Shown here: in pieces, positions 38,118-52,500 of the stretch
Position numbering within the stretch: the first letter of the stretch is position 1
How the letters are laid out: each line of letters starts with the position of its first letter
Source: Hydractinia symbiolongicarpus
Taxonomy: Eukaryota; Cnidaria; Hydrozoa; Anthoathecata; Hydractiniidae
NCBI RefSeq assembly: GCF_029227915.1
Contig: NC_079879.1
Span: 21,964,501 to 22,028,500 of the forward strand
DNA length: 64,000 nt
Reading direction: 5' to 3'
Position numbers and translations under genes: made by a program
The notes under the pieces: generated by a model
The model's database searches: none
What the model saw: only the letters and a program-made list of their open reading frames with translations
What the model was told of the DNA's origin: nothing

Positions 38118-40518
38118 ATAGAGATCAATTCATATAAAATATTATATGCATTGAAGCAATTGTGGAGACGATTCCTTAGTATTCAAACATCATTTCTTTA
38201 CAAAAAACAAATAAGTGTGAAACACACTTGCAAATATTCACATCGCACTTGTAAATTTTGCTTACGAGTGCGATTTTCACACATCATAGCACATATAATT
38301 TTTTTAGCGGGTGCTTTTTATAGCTCTGGCATAGTTTTATTTAAGAAATGGCCTGAATGTCGTAGCAAGGATTTTTTTCCGTAAAAAAGGTGTAGTTTTT
38401 TATAAATTCTACATAAACTAGATTATCAATTCTAATAATTTCCAGTTTTTGTCGTCAACTGCAAGAAATCACAAAATATTTAGGGATAACGTTTTCTTCC
38501 TGCAAATGTATTTGACTTTTACAATGATATAGACAGGATGCTAACGATTGCTATACATCAATGCATGGCATAAATAAATCAGGACTACATAGGAAAACAA
38601 TGGGTCATTACCTTCATTTTTAGGAATACAAACAGAAATTAAATTTTCTGGACTCCCCTTCTCAAAAACAGCTTTCAGCTTTTAAATTTCTGTTGTTTAT
38701 GTTTTCTGGACAAATGCGCGTATGCGTACATATATTTTTCTTGTCTTAACCATTGAACTACAAGGAATGAGAGTCATATAGTTATTTTTATGTCCAAAAT
38801 GTATCAATATATGTGGGTGATACAAATCAAATAATATATATTGCTTTTTAACTGTGGACAAAATTGAGGTGGGGTTTTATCATGTGTAGAAAAGAGATAA
38901 ACTTCAACGCAATCTTGTGACTCGAAAAATAAGCTCTAGACTGGGAGAGAATATATGACCCTCCCTTGGCTGCCTTAATTTGCAACTTTTCAAAAATAAA
39001 CGTTTTAGAAGAATAATATATATGCAAGCCATGCTGAGAGTGCTAGTCAAACCATTAAATACTATCCTGCCAGCCCACACCCATAGATCTTGGAATCCAC
39101 TGCGTGTTTGCAAACAATTGTAAGTATAACATATATTTAATATATATTGATAAGCCTGTAGCAAAATCCACGCATTTTGCAAGGTGCAAGCAAAATTAAA
39201 CTATCCAATACTTTGTCCCTAGCGCTTCTTGTTTCTTTGGCGCTAACATCTTCTATACAAAACCTATTGTATCTATTGTTAAGACCTTGAAACTGATCAA
39301 AATGATGTATCGACCCATGTGCTTTTGACAAATAGTTGATAAGATATTGGAATTTAAAGTTTTTTGATGACGTCATTTCCCCGTCTGTTCCACCTTTCCT
39401 GAATTTATATTATTTAAAATGTCCTGAAAGACAAAAGTAAAATTAACAATCTCCAAAAATCCTCCTAAAATTGTAATGTCGAACTTAAAATAAATCTCCC
39501 ATTGCTTTCAAGAAAAATGTCACTTTAAAACATTCATACTTTTGTCCTGTTTGATCCTTATTAACTTTATAGAATGTATTATTTTATTTAATAAGTGTGT
39601 TTTCCTTTTTAGGAAACTAACTTAGGCTAAAATATTGCTAACAATTACATTATATAGGATTTTTTTTGACAATTTCTCAGTTATAGCATGTAGTGTTATG
39701 TGAAATAGTTGATATGGGAAATAGTTGTAAATTTTGAAATCTTTGGTAGTTGCTTGTCATCACGTTTATACAGAACTAAAGTTGATTAGTTCTTTTTCAA
39801 GTCCAATACAGTTGCTTCTAGAAAAAGAATTGAGTACATATATTTTTTAAGCCTGTGTACCATGGTAATGGTTCTTTTCATATTGTGTAATACTACTTTA
39901 TTCAATATGTTTGTATTATTAACAAAAGTTTAATGAATTGTAGTGAGATTGTTATAAAATCTTGTGAAATGTCCCAAATCCTCCTAAAAGTTTCATTGCA
40001 TTTTAGTCTTAATTGAGTGATTTCTTCTAAATATTGGAGGTTAAATTATCGAACTTCTCCTAAATTCTCCTAGAACCCTCCAAAATTTTACTTTTGATGA
40101 AAGTAAATGGCAACCCTGTATATGTGACTAAATTTTGAATTTGTTGTGCCGGGGTTTTTTACATTTGGGATTGTCACAGACTGAAATACAAAAGAAATAG
40201 GCACAATGTCAAAGAACGAATTTTGGCGATTAAAAATTTACTCCTTACAAAAGTTTTTTTTTTATATTTTGGGTAAACTTTTGTGTGTTTAGGACTGTAT
40301 TCAATATACACAGAACTCATTTTTGTTTATTTAGAATTTGCTCCATGAAAGCATTCTTTTTTAACATTTTGAATTATAATATTTTGTATTTTAATTTTTT
40401 GACATTCTTGCCTGACAAATGAGGATCAGGTTTTAAGCAATTTGAGAGAGCATGTGCAAAAATGCACGTACAGCTGTTCTAGAGTTTAAAAAACAGTATG
40501 TATACATCTTCTTTCTAG

Positions 40519-43500
40519 TTTGACAGTGACAACTCATGCTTCTCATCAAAATGAGTCAGATTTGAGTGATAATGGTGAGAACAAGGAGAGTAAAGATAAT
40601 GTATCCACTGATGGAAATAATGGTGACAGTTCTGCGCTAACACAAATCGGTGTTCCTGAAAATTTCCCAGTAGTTCCTGTTATTCCTTTGTATCGTAATC
40701 CTGTGTTTCCAAAGTTCGTAAAGTTAGTCGAGGTAGGTTTTCAAAGTACACATTATTTTTATGTATTATTAAATGTATTTTACCCCTATTTAACAAGAGA
40801 ACAAGATGGAATAAAATGCAAATAATAAAATTCATTGTTGTATTGCATTTCTCCTGGCCAAAAAGTTTTGGGCAACATCATCAATGAGGTTTTTGGATTT
40901 TATATCACGTTGAACATTTTCAAGCCATAATTTACGAGGTCGTCCTTTCGGGAATTTTCCAGGGATCAAATTCCAAAATTTTCTTTGGCCAACAATCATC
41001 GTCACACCTGAAAACATGGCAGTACCATCGGAGTCGGCCATGTTCTTATTTTACTTTGATAATTTCCTCTACATTTTCTCTTTCTTTTTTGAACATGCAT
41101 TGTGCATTTTCATACAACAAAGTAACTCATAACCAAATTCTTTTGTTTGCTTAAACTAGATTTTTACATAAGAAAAAAGGAAACAGGACAGAAAAGAGAT
41201 ACCATGTTATTGTTTATGGCAGGTGCATTTTTTTCATGCAGAAAATAAGATAATTATAAGAAATCGAATACAACCATGGCTATCCGAATTGTACCCATTG
41301 TATATTATTTGTGTTTTGATATGATTTATTTAAACTTAAAGAGTATTAGCATAGCAAAAAGAAGAAACTATTCGCATAGCCACAATTATGAGGGCAGTGT
41401 TGGAAATTACTTTCGCAAAATGTGTCAATATGCCAAAATTAAACAGTTTTTCAGAGTCGTGATCAAATAGATGACATCAATGGCTATGATTTCTTTCCAT
41501 ATGTGACAGTATCTATTAAAAGTTTTCCTGATGACTATTTTACAGGGTTAACAAATTATTCTCCTCCCATGTACGTATCTGTACATGGATTTTTGTTATT
41601 GACTTGACAGGTTGGTGTTATTTTTCATAAATAAATTACTTTGTTATGTTGGCAGTTTTAAGTCTTTTATGTTAAGTGTATAGATCTTCATTTAGCAGCC
41701 TGAAAAAAAAAAACATAAAAATTCATAATACTATTCAGTAAATAACCTTGAATTTGATCTGATAAATTTAATATACATCAGGGTTTTGTACTAAATCTTT
41801 TCGTGTATTGAAGTGCTATCGATGAAGTTCAGAACAATGTGCTCATGGAAGTTATTGTAGCAGATGAGTTCTTTCTTATAGCAGAATCAATGGATGAGTT
41901 ACTGAAAAGTTTGAGAAGTGAAAAAAAGAACTAGTAGACAAAGGGTTCTGAGTGAATTTAGCAAAGTCTAAAGTCATGACCATTAAAATGTGACATGTAG
42001 TTCCAAGGTGGTGTTGTGGAGTTTGCAGGAAAGGGGCATGGCAAAGGCAAGATTATAGACAACAAAGTTTTTTAAGCTTCTTTAGAAATTTTAGAATTGT
42101 TGCACATTTGTGAAACAAAACACTGCATTACTGGGAGTTTCCCTTTTGTTAACCCCTTTACATTTTTTGTTGCTCAAATTTGCAATAAATTCCTCCGTCA
42201 ATGCTACACCAGATGCATGCAGTATTTGATATTCCTTTTCCCAGACTACCCAAGAGCATACAGTGTGAGTGAGAATCCCCAGTCATTCATGCCCTATGGT
42301 CTGTCTTTTAGAATTAGATTCTTTCGTTTATTGTGGGTAAGAGCAAAAAAAAAATAGGTACAACTTGGTCTCGATTTCTGTTTTTCAAAAAGCTTGCTGT
42401 GTGAATATATACACTGACTCAAGATTCCAACCTTTTTTATATTGTTCTATGCAATATCTGTGACCGTAGTCATATAGAGCATTACTTAAGTTTAACGCGC
42501 TATGTTTTTTTTGTTAATTAAAATAGCATAAGAAAATTTCAAAACCAAAAAAATCTTATTTTCCTATTCTCAAACAACTTTCTTGTTTTAATTTTAAGGT
42601 TTCAGATCAATTGTTAATGGAACTGATAAGAAAAAAGTGCAAACTATCACAACCTTATGCTGGAGCATTTTTAAGAAAAGATGATAGGTAAATATATTTT
42701 GTAGATTTTTAGCTGAGATATCAAAAGGCAAAACTTAGATTCACAAGGTAGTTTTTCTTCCTTTGAAATTTCTCTTCACCTCAAAAGAGCTGATGTAAAC
42801 GCACGTAAAACCTCAAAAGAGCTGATGTAAACACACATAATACCTTAAAAGAGCTGATGTAAACACACGTAATTCAGACAAAGCAATCTTTTCTACACAT
42901 GTTTAAAGGTCATGAAGATTCCTAATGTTAATGAGGAGTGTAAAATGTCAGCAGTTGCACTTTGCAGAATTTCTCCCAAGGACATATCAAAGTGCATGAA
43001 GTTCTTAAAATCTTTAGTTTTAATAGATTTGTAACAGCATAATAGAATGTTAGACAAATAAAATGTGGACATACTAAAAGCATTTGCTTCATACTCCCAG
43101 TATATTGCTATTTCAGTTCTTGGTAGAGTAATTGAAGAGCCTAAGTCTTAAATGTTTAAATGTCTTTATAAATGTTGTTATTTTGTTTAGCGATAAAGAA
43201 GTCATTCATAATCTTGATGAAATATATTCTATTGGTACATTTGTTCACATCTCAGAACTACATGACACTGGAGATAAAATCAAAATGATAATTTCTGGAC
43301 ACAGAAGGCACGTTTATTTTCTTGTTTTGCTTTGTTTTACTTATTTTTTACTTATTTTACTTTAGCATTAGATTTATTTTTAAATTATGTGTATTTTGTT
43401 GTGCCATTCTATTTAGGTGATTGCTTTCAGTAAGAAGTTGGATTGACCTTCTTAATGAAACTAATTTGTATTTGATACATCAAATGAATTGTAATTTCTG

Positions 43501-46500
43501 TCTATATTGCTTTTCTTTAGAGTTCATATTACCGGAGCTAGCAGACAAGATGACACTGCTGAAACAGTGTTTGACAAATCTGAATTTTGCAATGAGAAAA
43601 TTGAAAGCAGTTCAGATAAAGACTCAGATAAAATACTTGAGAATAATTCTCCAGAACGAATTGACAGCAACAAAAAGTTTGAAGCAATTGATATGTCTGA
43701 AAACAGGGAACCAATTCTGCTTGTCGACATTGAGAATACTCACCATGAACCTTTTACCCAAACAAAAGAACTAAAGGTGTGCTCTTAGTTTTTTTTCTAT
43801 CTGATTTTGAAAACAGAGGAGTGCTCCTGTTGTATTTATCTTCAAGCAGAGTAAATAATCCATATATTCCAATAGACAAGAGGAATCATTTCTGTTCTTT
43901 ATGCAGAGTGGTAAGGAGGAAAAGTCAATTTCTATTAGTTGCTTTTATGATTCTGACAGAATTTGCACCCATCATGACCAACTGCATTGAAAATACTATC
44001 TTCATTAAAATTACACAAAGATTTATAATTATCACAATCTCACTCAAAGACCTTACAATATCCATAAGCGCTATACGTATATATTTATTCCAGGAGCATA
44101 GAAAATATTTTTTCACTGTAATGATAAACGATATTTTTAAGGTGTATTTTTTAATTTTTAAGATTATTTATGACTGTTTTATAAAATAATATGACAATAC
44201 TTTAAAGGCTGATCCAAATAAAACATTCTGTTACAAGTAAAAAGGATCCGTTATTTAAGTTTTAAGTTTTTTGCCTCTATTTTATACAGGCTGAAACACT
44301 GATCAAAAAAATGTATAGAATTACATGCTTTTGATGAACAGTTTTTTTGTTTTTTTCTGTTTTTAGGCAACTGCTGCAGAAGTTGTGAAAACGATAAGAG
44401 ATATTATAGCCATTAATCCATTTTTTAAAGAATCTCTTTCACAGTTAATAGAGGCTGGTAAACGTGTTATTGATAATCCTGTTCATTTAGCTGATTTCGG
44501 TAAGTCCACTAATATGTACCTCACAGTTTTTTAGAACATTAAAATTATTTTTTATTATGAGGTTGAAACAATCACAAACAATATATCAGGACCAGCCTTT
44601 TTATTTTAAATTTTTTTGTTGAACCATTATTCTAATAATTTAACTTATATGTCAATAAAACTAAAAACAACCTAAAACCTGCAAAAAAACAACAATAATA
44701 TTTATTAAAGAACCAAATCAAGCAATAATGTAAAAACAACCACACAAAACCAGTTACAATAATTAACAAACCGAATCAATTCCAATTCAAATATTTATGA
44801 GGCTACTATGTTACCATATTACAAAATAACCCAAATTAAGTTATGTGTGAGACTGTTAAATCTGTTTTGGCATCTTCCTCAAAAATATTAAAAACTAGGT
44901 TTGCTAACAACTAATAACTAATTGCAAATGTGTAGCAACATGCATTAACAGGTGTTAACGTTATTTACCAGATAAGCGGTACTAAGAATTTTAGCCATAG
45001 TCAGATAATACACGTTATGTATATTTTCAAGCTCAATTGGGCAATTCATTGGACAAATTGGGCAAAGTAACAAAGCAAAGGAAAAAACTATATCTTTTTA
45101 TTTATTGTCTGCGGAAATTACAATAGTTTCAATAATTCTAACAGGTGGCATGAAATCTGAGCTTTCACTTACACAGCTACCCTGTCTCTTAATCTAAGGA
45201 AAAACGATCGCCTTTTTGTATAAAATCCAAGCAGGCTGAACGTCTTTACTACATCTCCCTGCACTTTCTTCTTAGGCACTTCCTACGTAGGCATCAACAT
45301 GGATTATTTCGTTTTTCTATAGGTGTGTTAAGAATGCGACCAGCAAATTTTAAACGCAGTCTAACTGGCCTGTTTGTATGCAAAAGTACTAATTTTTGCC
45401 ACAACGCTTTTGACAATATTTAAAAATGATGAAAAAACTCCCTTTGTCTCAATTAAAAACTAATAACGCAAAGTAATACCTTGTGTAAAGATCATTTTGT
45501 CCTGAGAAGAAAAATTTCTGAGAAGTTAAATTTCTAACGATATTGAAGAGAACTTTATAAATAAAAAATTGTCCATTCACAACTCTTATGTCTGTTGATG
45601 CTTAATGTAGTAAGACCTAACATAAATATTGTTTCTTTTGTAAGAATTTAAATCAAATTACAAAGAAATCGGCTTTTTCTGTCCTTCCTTCCGCAACAGT
45701 GTTATCTGTAGTCTTTTTTTGCACAAAAATTTAATAGTAAATAACAATAATTATTTTTAGAACGTGAGGTGCCGCAAACATAGATAACTTAAATACGTGG
45801 GTAGCCAAAAAAAGTTGCATTTTTGTCACTTAAAAAACAGAAACACAGAAAAAAAAACTCAACCAATACACGTCTTAAAAAACAAATTTTTTTAATGCGT
45901 CATTTAAAAGTTTATTCCAGAAAATTTAGGATTTGTATGACATTCTTTAACCAGATTTGTCTCTAAACATTTATATAAAGCCAGCTGATATGTACAATTT
46001 TGTAATGAAAATTTTAGGTGCTGCTTTGACAAGTGCAGATCCACCTCAGTTGCAAGCAGTGTTAGAGGAACAGAATATACCTCAGCGATTGATGCTAACA
46101 TTGGAATTATTGAAAAAAGAGTTAGCTATTATTACTCTTCAACAAAGACTAGGGAAGGAGGTGAATATACAGCCCTGTGAGATATTTAACATCCATTCTA
46201 AGATGTTGATTGCTTTAAAAAGTTATTTCCATGGTTTGTGTTTTCGTAGGTAGAAGAAAAAGTCGGTAAAATGCAGCGAAAATATCTGCTTCAAGAACAA
46301 CTAAAAATTATAAAAAAAGAATTGGGTTTGGAGAAGGATGATAAAGATTCTGTAATTGAAAAATTTCGCTCACGTTTGAAGCTTCTTACTGTTCCAGTGA
46401 ATGTGAGTGATATAATTGAAGAAGAACTTGACAAACTATCTTACCTTGACAATCATTCTTCAGAGTTTAGGTATGCCAGTAATATTTCCTAAGTTTTGAC

Positions 46501-49500
46501 CTCTGTAGATTTGTAACAATGAGTGTTTAAGGTTATTTACATCGAATTTCATACACCAATTTAGAGAATGTGACATATAATTTGCAAGTTGCTTTGCCTT
46601 AATTTTTTCGTAATTTTTATGTGCAGATTATAACAAGTTGAATAGGGACATTTTTCCATTTTACAAGAATTATGCCAGATCTGTAGTTTGTCTTGCATAA
46701 AAGTGTTTCTAAAAATGTATTTTCAATGAAAGAAGGCTTATATATTTAATTTATCTGTTAGTGTTACTAGAAATTATTTGGATTGGCTTACAAGTATGCC
46801 ATGGGGAGTGTGCACAGAAGATGTACTTGATTTAGAACATGCACGTTCTGTTCTTGACAAAGATCACTACGGTTTAGAAGAAATTAAAGATCGTGTGCTT
46901 GAATTTATTGCTATAAGAAAGCTGAGCGGGAATGTTCAAGGGAAAATACTGTGCTTTACTGGTATGTATACCCATACAGATTTCTACAGCCGGCTGTACT
47001 AGTATTGTATTTTCCTATTAATCTTAGTGTCTTGGTTTCTCCTCTGTGAATAAATTGTTATTAATACACTATAGGATACTTACGCTTTTTACTAGGGCCA
47101 CCCGGTGTTGGTAAAACGAGTATCGGTAAATCTATCGCCAGTGCATTAAATCGGAAATATTTCAGATTCAGTGTTGGAGGAATGACTGATGTAGCAGAGA
47201 TAAAAGGACATCGACGTACATATGTTGGTGCCATGCCAGGCAAGATTATTCAATGCTTAAAGAAAACACAATGCGAGAATCCACTGATTCTTATAGATGA
47301 AGTTGACAAAATATCACGTGGAATTCAAGGAGATCCAGCTTCGTCGCTCTTAGAACTTCTTGATCCTGAACAAAACCATAATTTTCTCGACCACTATCTT
47401 GATGTGCCTGTTGATATGTCGAAAGTCTTATTTGTATGCACTGCCAATACAACTGATACTATCCCAGGTCCCTTAAAAGACAGGATGGAAATGATTGAAG
47501 TATCTGGTTATATTGAACATGAAAAAATGGGAATAGCTAAGCAATATTTGATACCATTTGCCGAAAAGGCTGCAGGTATGAGCAGTGCGTCTATAAGGAT
47601 TTCTGATGAAGCAATTGAAACCGTTATTAGAAGCTATTGTCGTGAAAGTGGTGTACGAAACTTGCAAAAACATATTGAAAAGGTATCTATTTTATTTTAA
47701 ATGAAGTTTTCACTTGTGTTTTTGTCTTCGTGTGTATGGCCTGTTTATATGCAACATGGTTTAGGATTTTTGACCCTTTTGTTATCATAATGCTGTCATA
47801 ACTCTGTTATTACTCTTGTACATCAGAGTTAATTTAACAGTTTGATCGTGAATTTCCAGCCAACATTACAACACGTTAATAATACTTCGTAGTACAATGT
47901 TATTTAATGATGCTGCCTGCTTTGAAATTCTGTTAAAAAAAGTTATATGTTACTTACCTAGCCAGCTGGCTGGCTAGCTAACTATGCATCCTACGTAATT
48001 TGCAAAAAAATATATTCCTGGGAAAAAAGTATGAATTATGTGGTAAGTCTAACTAGATAACAACTAGATAGCAGCTTCATGATGTAGAGATCGAACCCAC
48101 AACGTCTTCAGTTAAAAATTGCTGACTCGATTAAATTAAAGCTAAAGCCAATGTTTTAAACTTTCACTCAACATTGGCTAAAAACTATACAACTTTCTTG
48201 GCCAAATTAATTTGATTTCATTATCCTAATAAATGTTTTAATGCTGTTTTCCTTCGAAAATATTGCATTATAATGTTGCAAGAACATTGACCGTATCTTT
48301 CAAAATTCTGAAAAATTTCACACAAAGTTGCAGAAAAAATTTACTTTATCACTTATCTAGCCTGCAATGTCGTCTTCGAATTTCCGATATATTTGGTTCG
48401 GCAAATAATTGCCGAAGTAACTTCGCAATTTTTCAAAATCACTTCGGCAGTCCTTCGGCAGAAAAAATGCCGAAGACAATGATCAATAGCACTGAAAACC
48501 TTCGGCAATTGCCTCGGCAGACTTCGGCACTTTTTAAAAAGACATCGTCGTGAAAACAAGGTGACAAATCGACTTTCGTGACGCACTTTACATCATTCAA
48601 TTATAAGCTGGGGGCATCGAGACTATATGTTTTTTATTTTTCGTCGTTTTTGAAGTGGACAGTGGAAACTTATTTGTGTCATTGTGGCAATATCTGTTTG
48701 AAATTTAGGAGTATGGATAATATGAATATTCATAAAAAAAGGGAAACTACAACCATCGACGATCGAGTTTTGCTTCGGCATTATTATTGCCGAAGCGAAA
48801 GCCTTATAACTGCTAATACTTCGGCAATTGCCGAATGCCGAAGCGAAGTTCGAAGGCTAAAAATGTTTTTACAATGAGCTGTTTAGTGAAGACCACTGTT
48901 GACCTCTGACAAAATTATGATTTTTAACTCATTTGCAGATCCAAAACAAGTGTTTTATTTTTGCACCGCTTTGTAGGAAGCATAGCAGAGCTTTAACCAA
49001 TAAAAATTTCAATCGTGGTGAGTTAGCAGCAATATCAAGCAGTTTCCAGAGTAGCAACCCGCGTAGTGTGTTCGGAGAAAGTTCACTTTTATCATTTTTT
49101 CATCAAAAAACGGCGAGTGAACAAGCTTGTAATTCCTTTGTAGTTGAAAACAATACAAAAATGAATAGGTTTATGTCGTTTTAACAAAAAAGACCTGTCT
49201 ATTTCTTTTTTCTATCCTCCTGCTAACCAAGTAGTATTGCATTAGAAAGTCAGCTGCATTAACTATCTAGTTATTTGTCTAACATAAAACAGTTTTAATG
49301 TTTTGACCAATTGTGACCTAAAACAGCATTAAGGTGACAACATGCTTTCTTTATTAACCGTGCGAATTTTGTATTAAACAAAGCAGTTTTTATTAACACT
49401 TTAATTTCAGCCTAAAGCGGTATACAAAAAGTTACCATTTTGATGTCTCCATCATGACTGCAAGATGGAGGATGTAAAGCAAGTGTTTTTTAGGTTTAAC

Positions 49501-52500
49501 AACTTTTTTATTTTCCATTTGACAACATGCTACTAAACAAGCTGTAGAGTTTCTGGTGCATTCAAATTTGCCCAAATTTTTAAAAAGATTATTGGTACAT
49601 AAATGTTGATAACTCTTCTTGTTCAAAAGTTTCTTTGTTACGCTTTCAACATGGTAATTTTTGAAATGTTCTTTCCAACGTAGATGACCATAGCTGTAAA
49701 ATGTATTGTTGCTGTTAAGAAAAGACATTGTGAGAGAGCTCAATGCTAGATTCTGCAGCATCTTGTTTACAGCTTCAATCATAGACTTTTTAAACAAAGT
49801 TAACAACCTGTGTCCCAGGCTTTTTTATCACTTACCAATGCTGTTACTCTGCAAGTAGAAGACGAGCCTCTGTGTAAAGCGCGAGCAGTTTCCATGGATA
49901 TTTTATTATTTGGGATATTTTTAGCCTTTTTGTGGTTAGTATTTTAATGTTGATGCTTCTCTTTAGAAGCTAAATTTAGTGCAAAACACCATAATATCTT
50001 AATAATTTTTACTTTGGCTTGTGCAATGCTGCAAAATGAAGAATATCTAGCCTAAGCCATTTAATGTTAAGTTTTCCCAACTGTATATTATATTGCCTAA
50101 AGTTTCCAAGCAGTTTTTTCTCGCAGATATTCTCTGCATAAATTGTTAGAGCCCGGGGGTTCTTTTTTTTTGTTGTTTTTTTTTGTTTTTTTTTTTTTTC
50201 AAGAATAGAGTAATAACAGGTGACTTGGATGGAACTGCCGAAATTTTCAGGGTTCAACCAGACCCTGGAAAACCTGAAAAAAGGTGTTTTTTAAAAAATT
50301 TGAGGGAAACCAAGGAAAAAAATTTTTTTTTCCAATTCAGGGAAAACTCAGGGAATTTTTTTTCTCAGCTTTACCACCTTTTTACGCCCTAAATCTGTTT
50401 AAATCTAAGTAATCTCTAAGATTCCTAAATGGGTTATAATTTTACCTATTGGTGATCCCCATCTCTAATATTTTGGTTATGGCAAGTTATGTACTGTTTT
50501 CAGCAAATAAATGTAGGTCTTATATGTGACAATTTTGTTTATTACAATTTGTTAGAGTAACGAGATTTAGATTTGACATCATATATTTGCGCAGGGAAAA
50601 AAGGTACCAAAACCAGGTCAGTTTGAGGGAAAAATGCCTTCAAAACGACCAAAAAACTCGGGGAATTTATTTTGTCAGCCTTTGTCTGAACCCTGATATT
50701 GACTTACGAAAAACGTTGTTAAAATTGTTTAACAAAATTTAATATCAGGCGCTCTAGTCTAGCTGTCTAAATAAAGAAAACATACCATGCTGAACAATCA
50801 TGTTGAAATTAATTTGTGAAATTTTTTTCATTACACAGTGCCAGTTTTTATGTAATAGGACAACTGTATGTATTCGAAACAGCAACTTCTTGGATGGTGA
50901 GCTACTTGTTAACTAACGCATAACAGAGTTGTTTATGATTGTTATTCTAGATGTACCGAAAAGCAGCACTGGAATATGTTAAAAAGAATGAAGTGGTATC
51001 CATCACACAAGATAACTTAAAACAATTTGTCGGTAATCCGGTATTTAATTCTGAACGAATGTATGATAAGACACCTGTTGGTGTTAGTGTTGGTCTTGCA
51101 TGGACTTCAATGGGTATGTATAGCTTATTATAACTAACTAGTCGTCAACCCGTGGAAAAACCCACGGGGTCGCCTGTCCTTTATATATATATATATCGCA
51201 TTCATGTTTTCGTAACAGACACACAAACAGAGAGACGACGGTTATTATGAAACTAACTAGCTATAAGTTATTCATTTCATGTTTGACTATAGTAATTTTG
51301 GCATTTTTTTGATTTAGTGTTTTCAGATTTAATTAGTGGGATTTTATTTATTGTAGGTGGATCGACGCTATTCATAGAAACTACGGTAAAGGCTAAAACT
51401 ACTGCATCATCATCACCATTATATATTACTGGACAGTTAGGTGATGTCATGAAAGAAAGTTGCCAAATTGCGTATACATATGCTAAAGTATGCTGTGTTA
51501 AAACTATTGGAGAATTTTGTCCTTACATACAGAGAGATAAGTTTGTACGAAATTTAAGTAGGTTTTACACAAACCTTGGATCTGTAACATATTTAAATAT
51601 TAGGGAAGTTGTTGGTGTATGCACGGTAAAACAATTCGCATAATAATCATTGTTCGAGGACTGATTTTTCTCTTGTATTACTTAATGTTTTTTTGTTGCC
51701 GGACTCTGTTGAATTTTTTAATTCTAGTCATTTTTCTCAAAACAAAATCCTGGAAGTACGTTTTTCGACGACCATTTAATTCATCTTCACGTACCTGAAG
51801 GAGCTACTCCGAAAGATGGTCCATCTGCTGGCTGCACCATCACTACAGCATTATTATCGCTTGCGATGGACCAAAGAATTAATCACAATTTAGCTATGAC
51901 TGGTGAACTTTCATTAACTGGGAAGGTAAGTAAATGCATAATTCCATGGTTACCTCCCTGAAATACTGGCGTAAAATAACCCTTCAACTGAGTATGAAGA
52001 TGTTTTATGTAAAATTAGATATTCTCAAAAATATTCTACTTTCACGTCGTGTTTTTTATTCGTTTGCATATTCAAAATGTATTACTTTATTATATATCGA
52101 GTAGTTGTCGCATAAAACTTGGCACAATACAACAAGATCTTAACTGAAAAAATGATATGTTGGTCACGTTTTTGATGACGTCACGTCTATAGTGTCATTA
52201 TATAAGAATGGTTGCATCATTTTCTTAAAATTTGGCGTTTTTTTATCTGCGTTTAAATAAATATTGTTTTCGTAAGAATTATTTGCTTAAAGTTTTAAAT
52301 GTTATTGAAATGGTGTAATAATTCGAATTTGTATCATCTTTGAACCATCTGATCAATTGCTACTCTTTAGATTTTACCAGTTGGAGGAATAAAGGAAAAG
52401 CTGATTGCGGTAGGTCAATTAAAATTATCTTTTCATTCCAAAGTTTTCTGTTTGTTAATAATTTTCTTAGATATTTTCTCTTTTACGCGTTTTTAAAATT

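Larger units (their letters stand above)
36101..40518. other. Intergenic region upstream of the first recognised LONP1 exon
   Basis: The missing LONP1 presequence exon and promoter should lie here. I found no exon ending in the required phase with a good donor. The stretch holds a 23-nt palindrome (37773) and a minisatellite (37875). Confidence 0.5.

Noticed and set aside
38151-38384. ORF opening KQLWRRFLSI, resembling a mitochondrial presequence
   Set aside because: Its first codon is TTG, no in-frame ATG precedes it before a stop, and no suitable donor was found.
40421-40518. Mini-exon ATGAGGATCAG joined to the LONP1 exon at 40519
   Set aside because: The phase fits, but the product does not look like a targeting peptide and the donor is weak.
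49432-49806. 124-codon minus-strand ORF in a LONP1 intron
   Set aside because: No family recognised. It could be a transposon fragment, but nothing in it supports a call.
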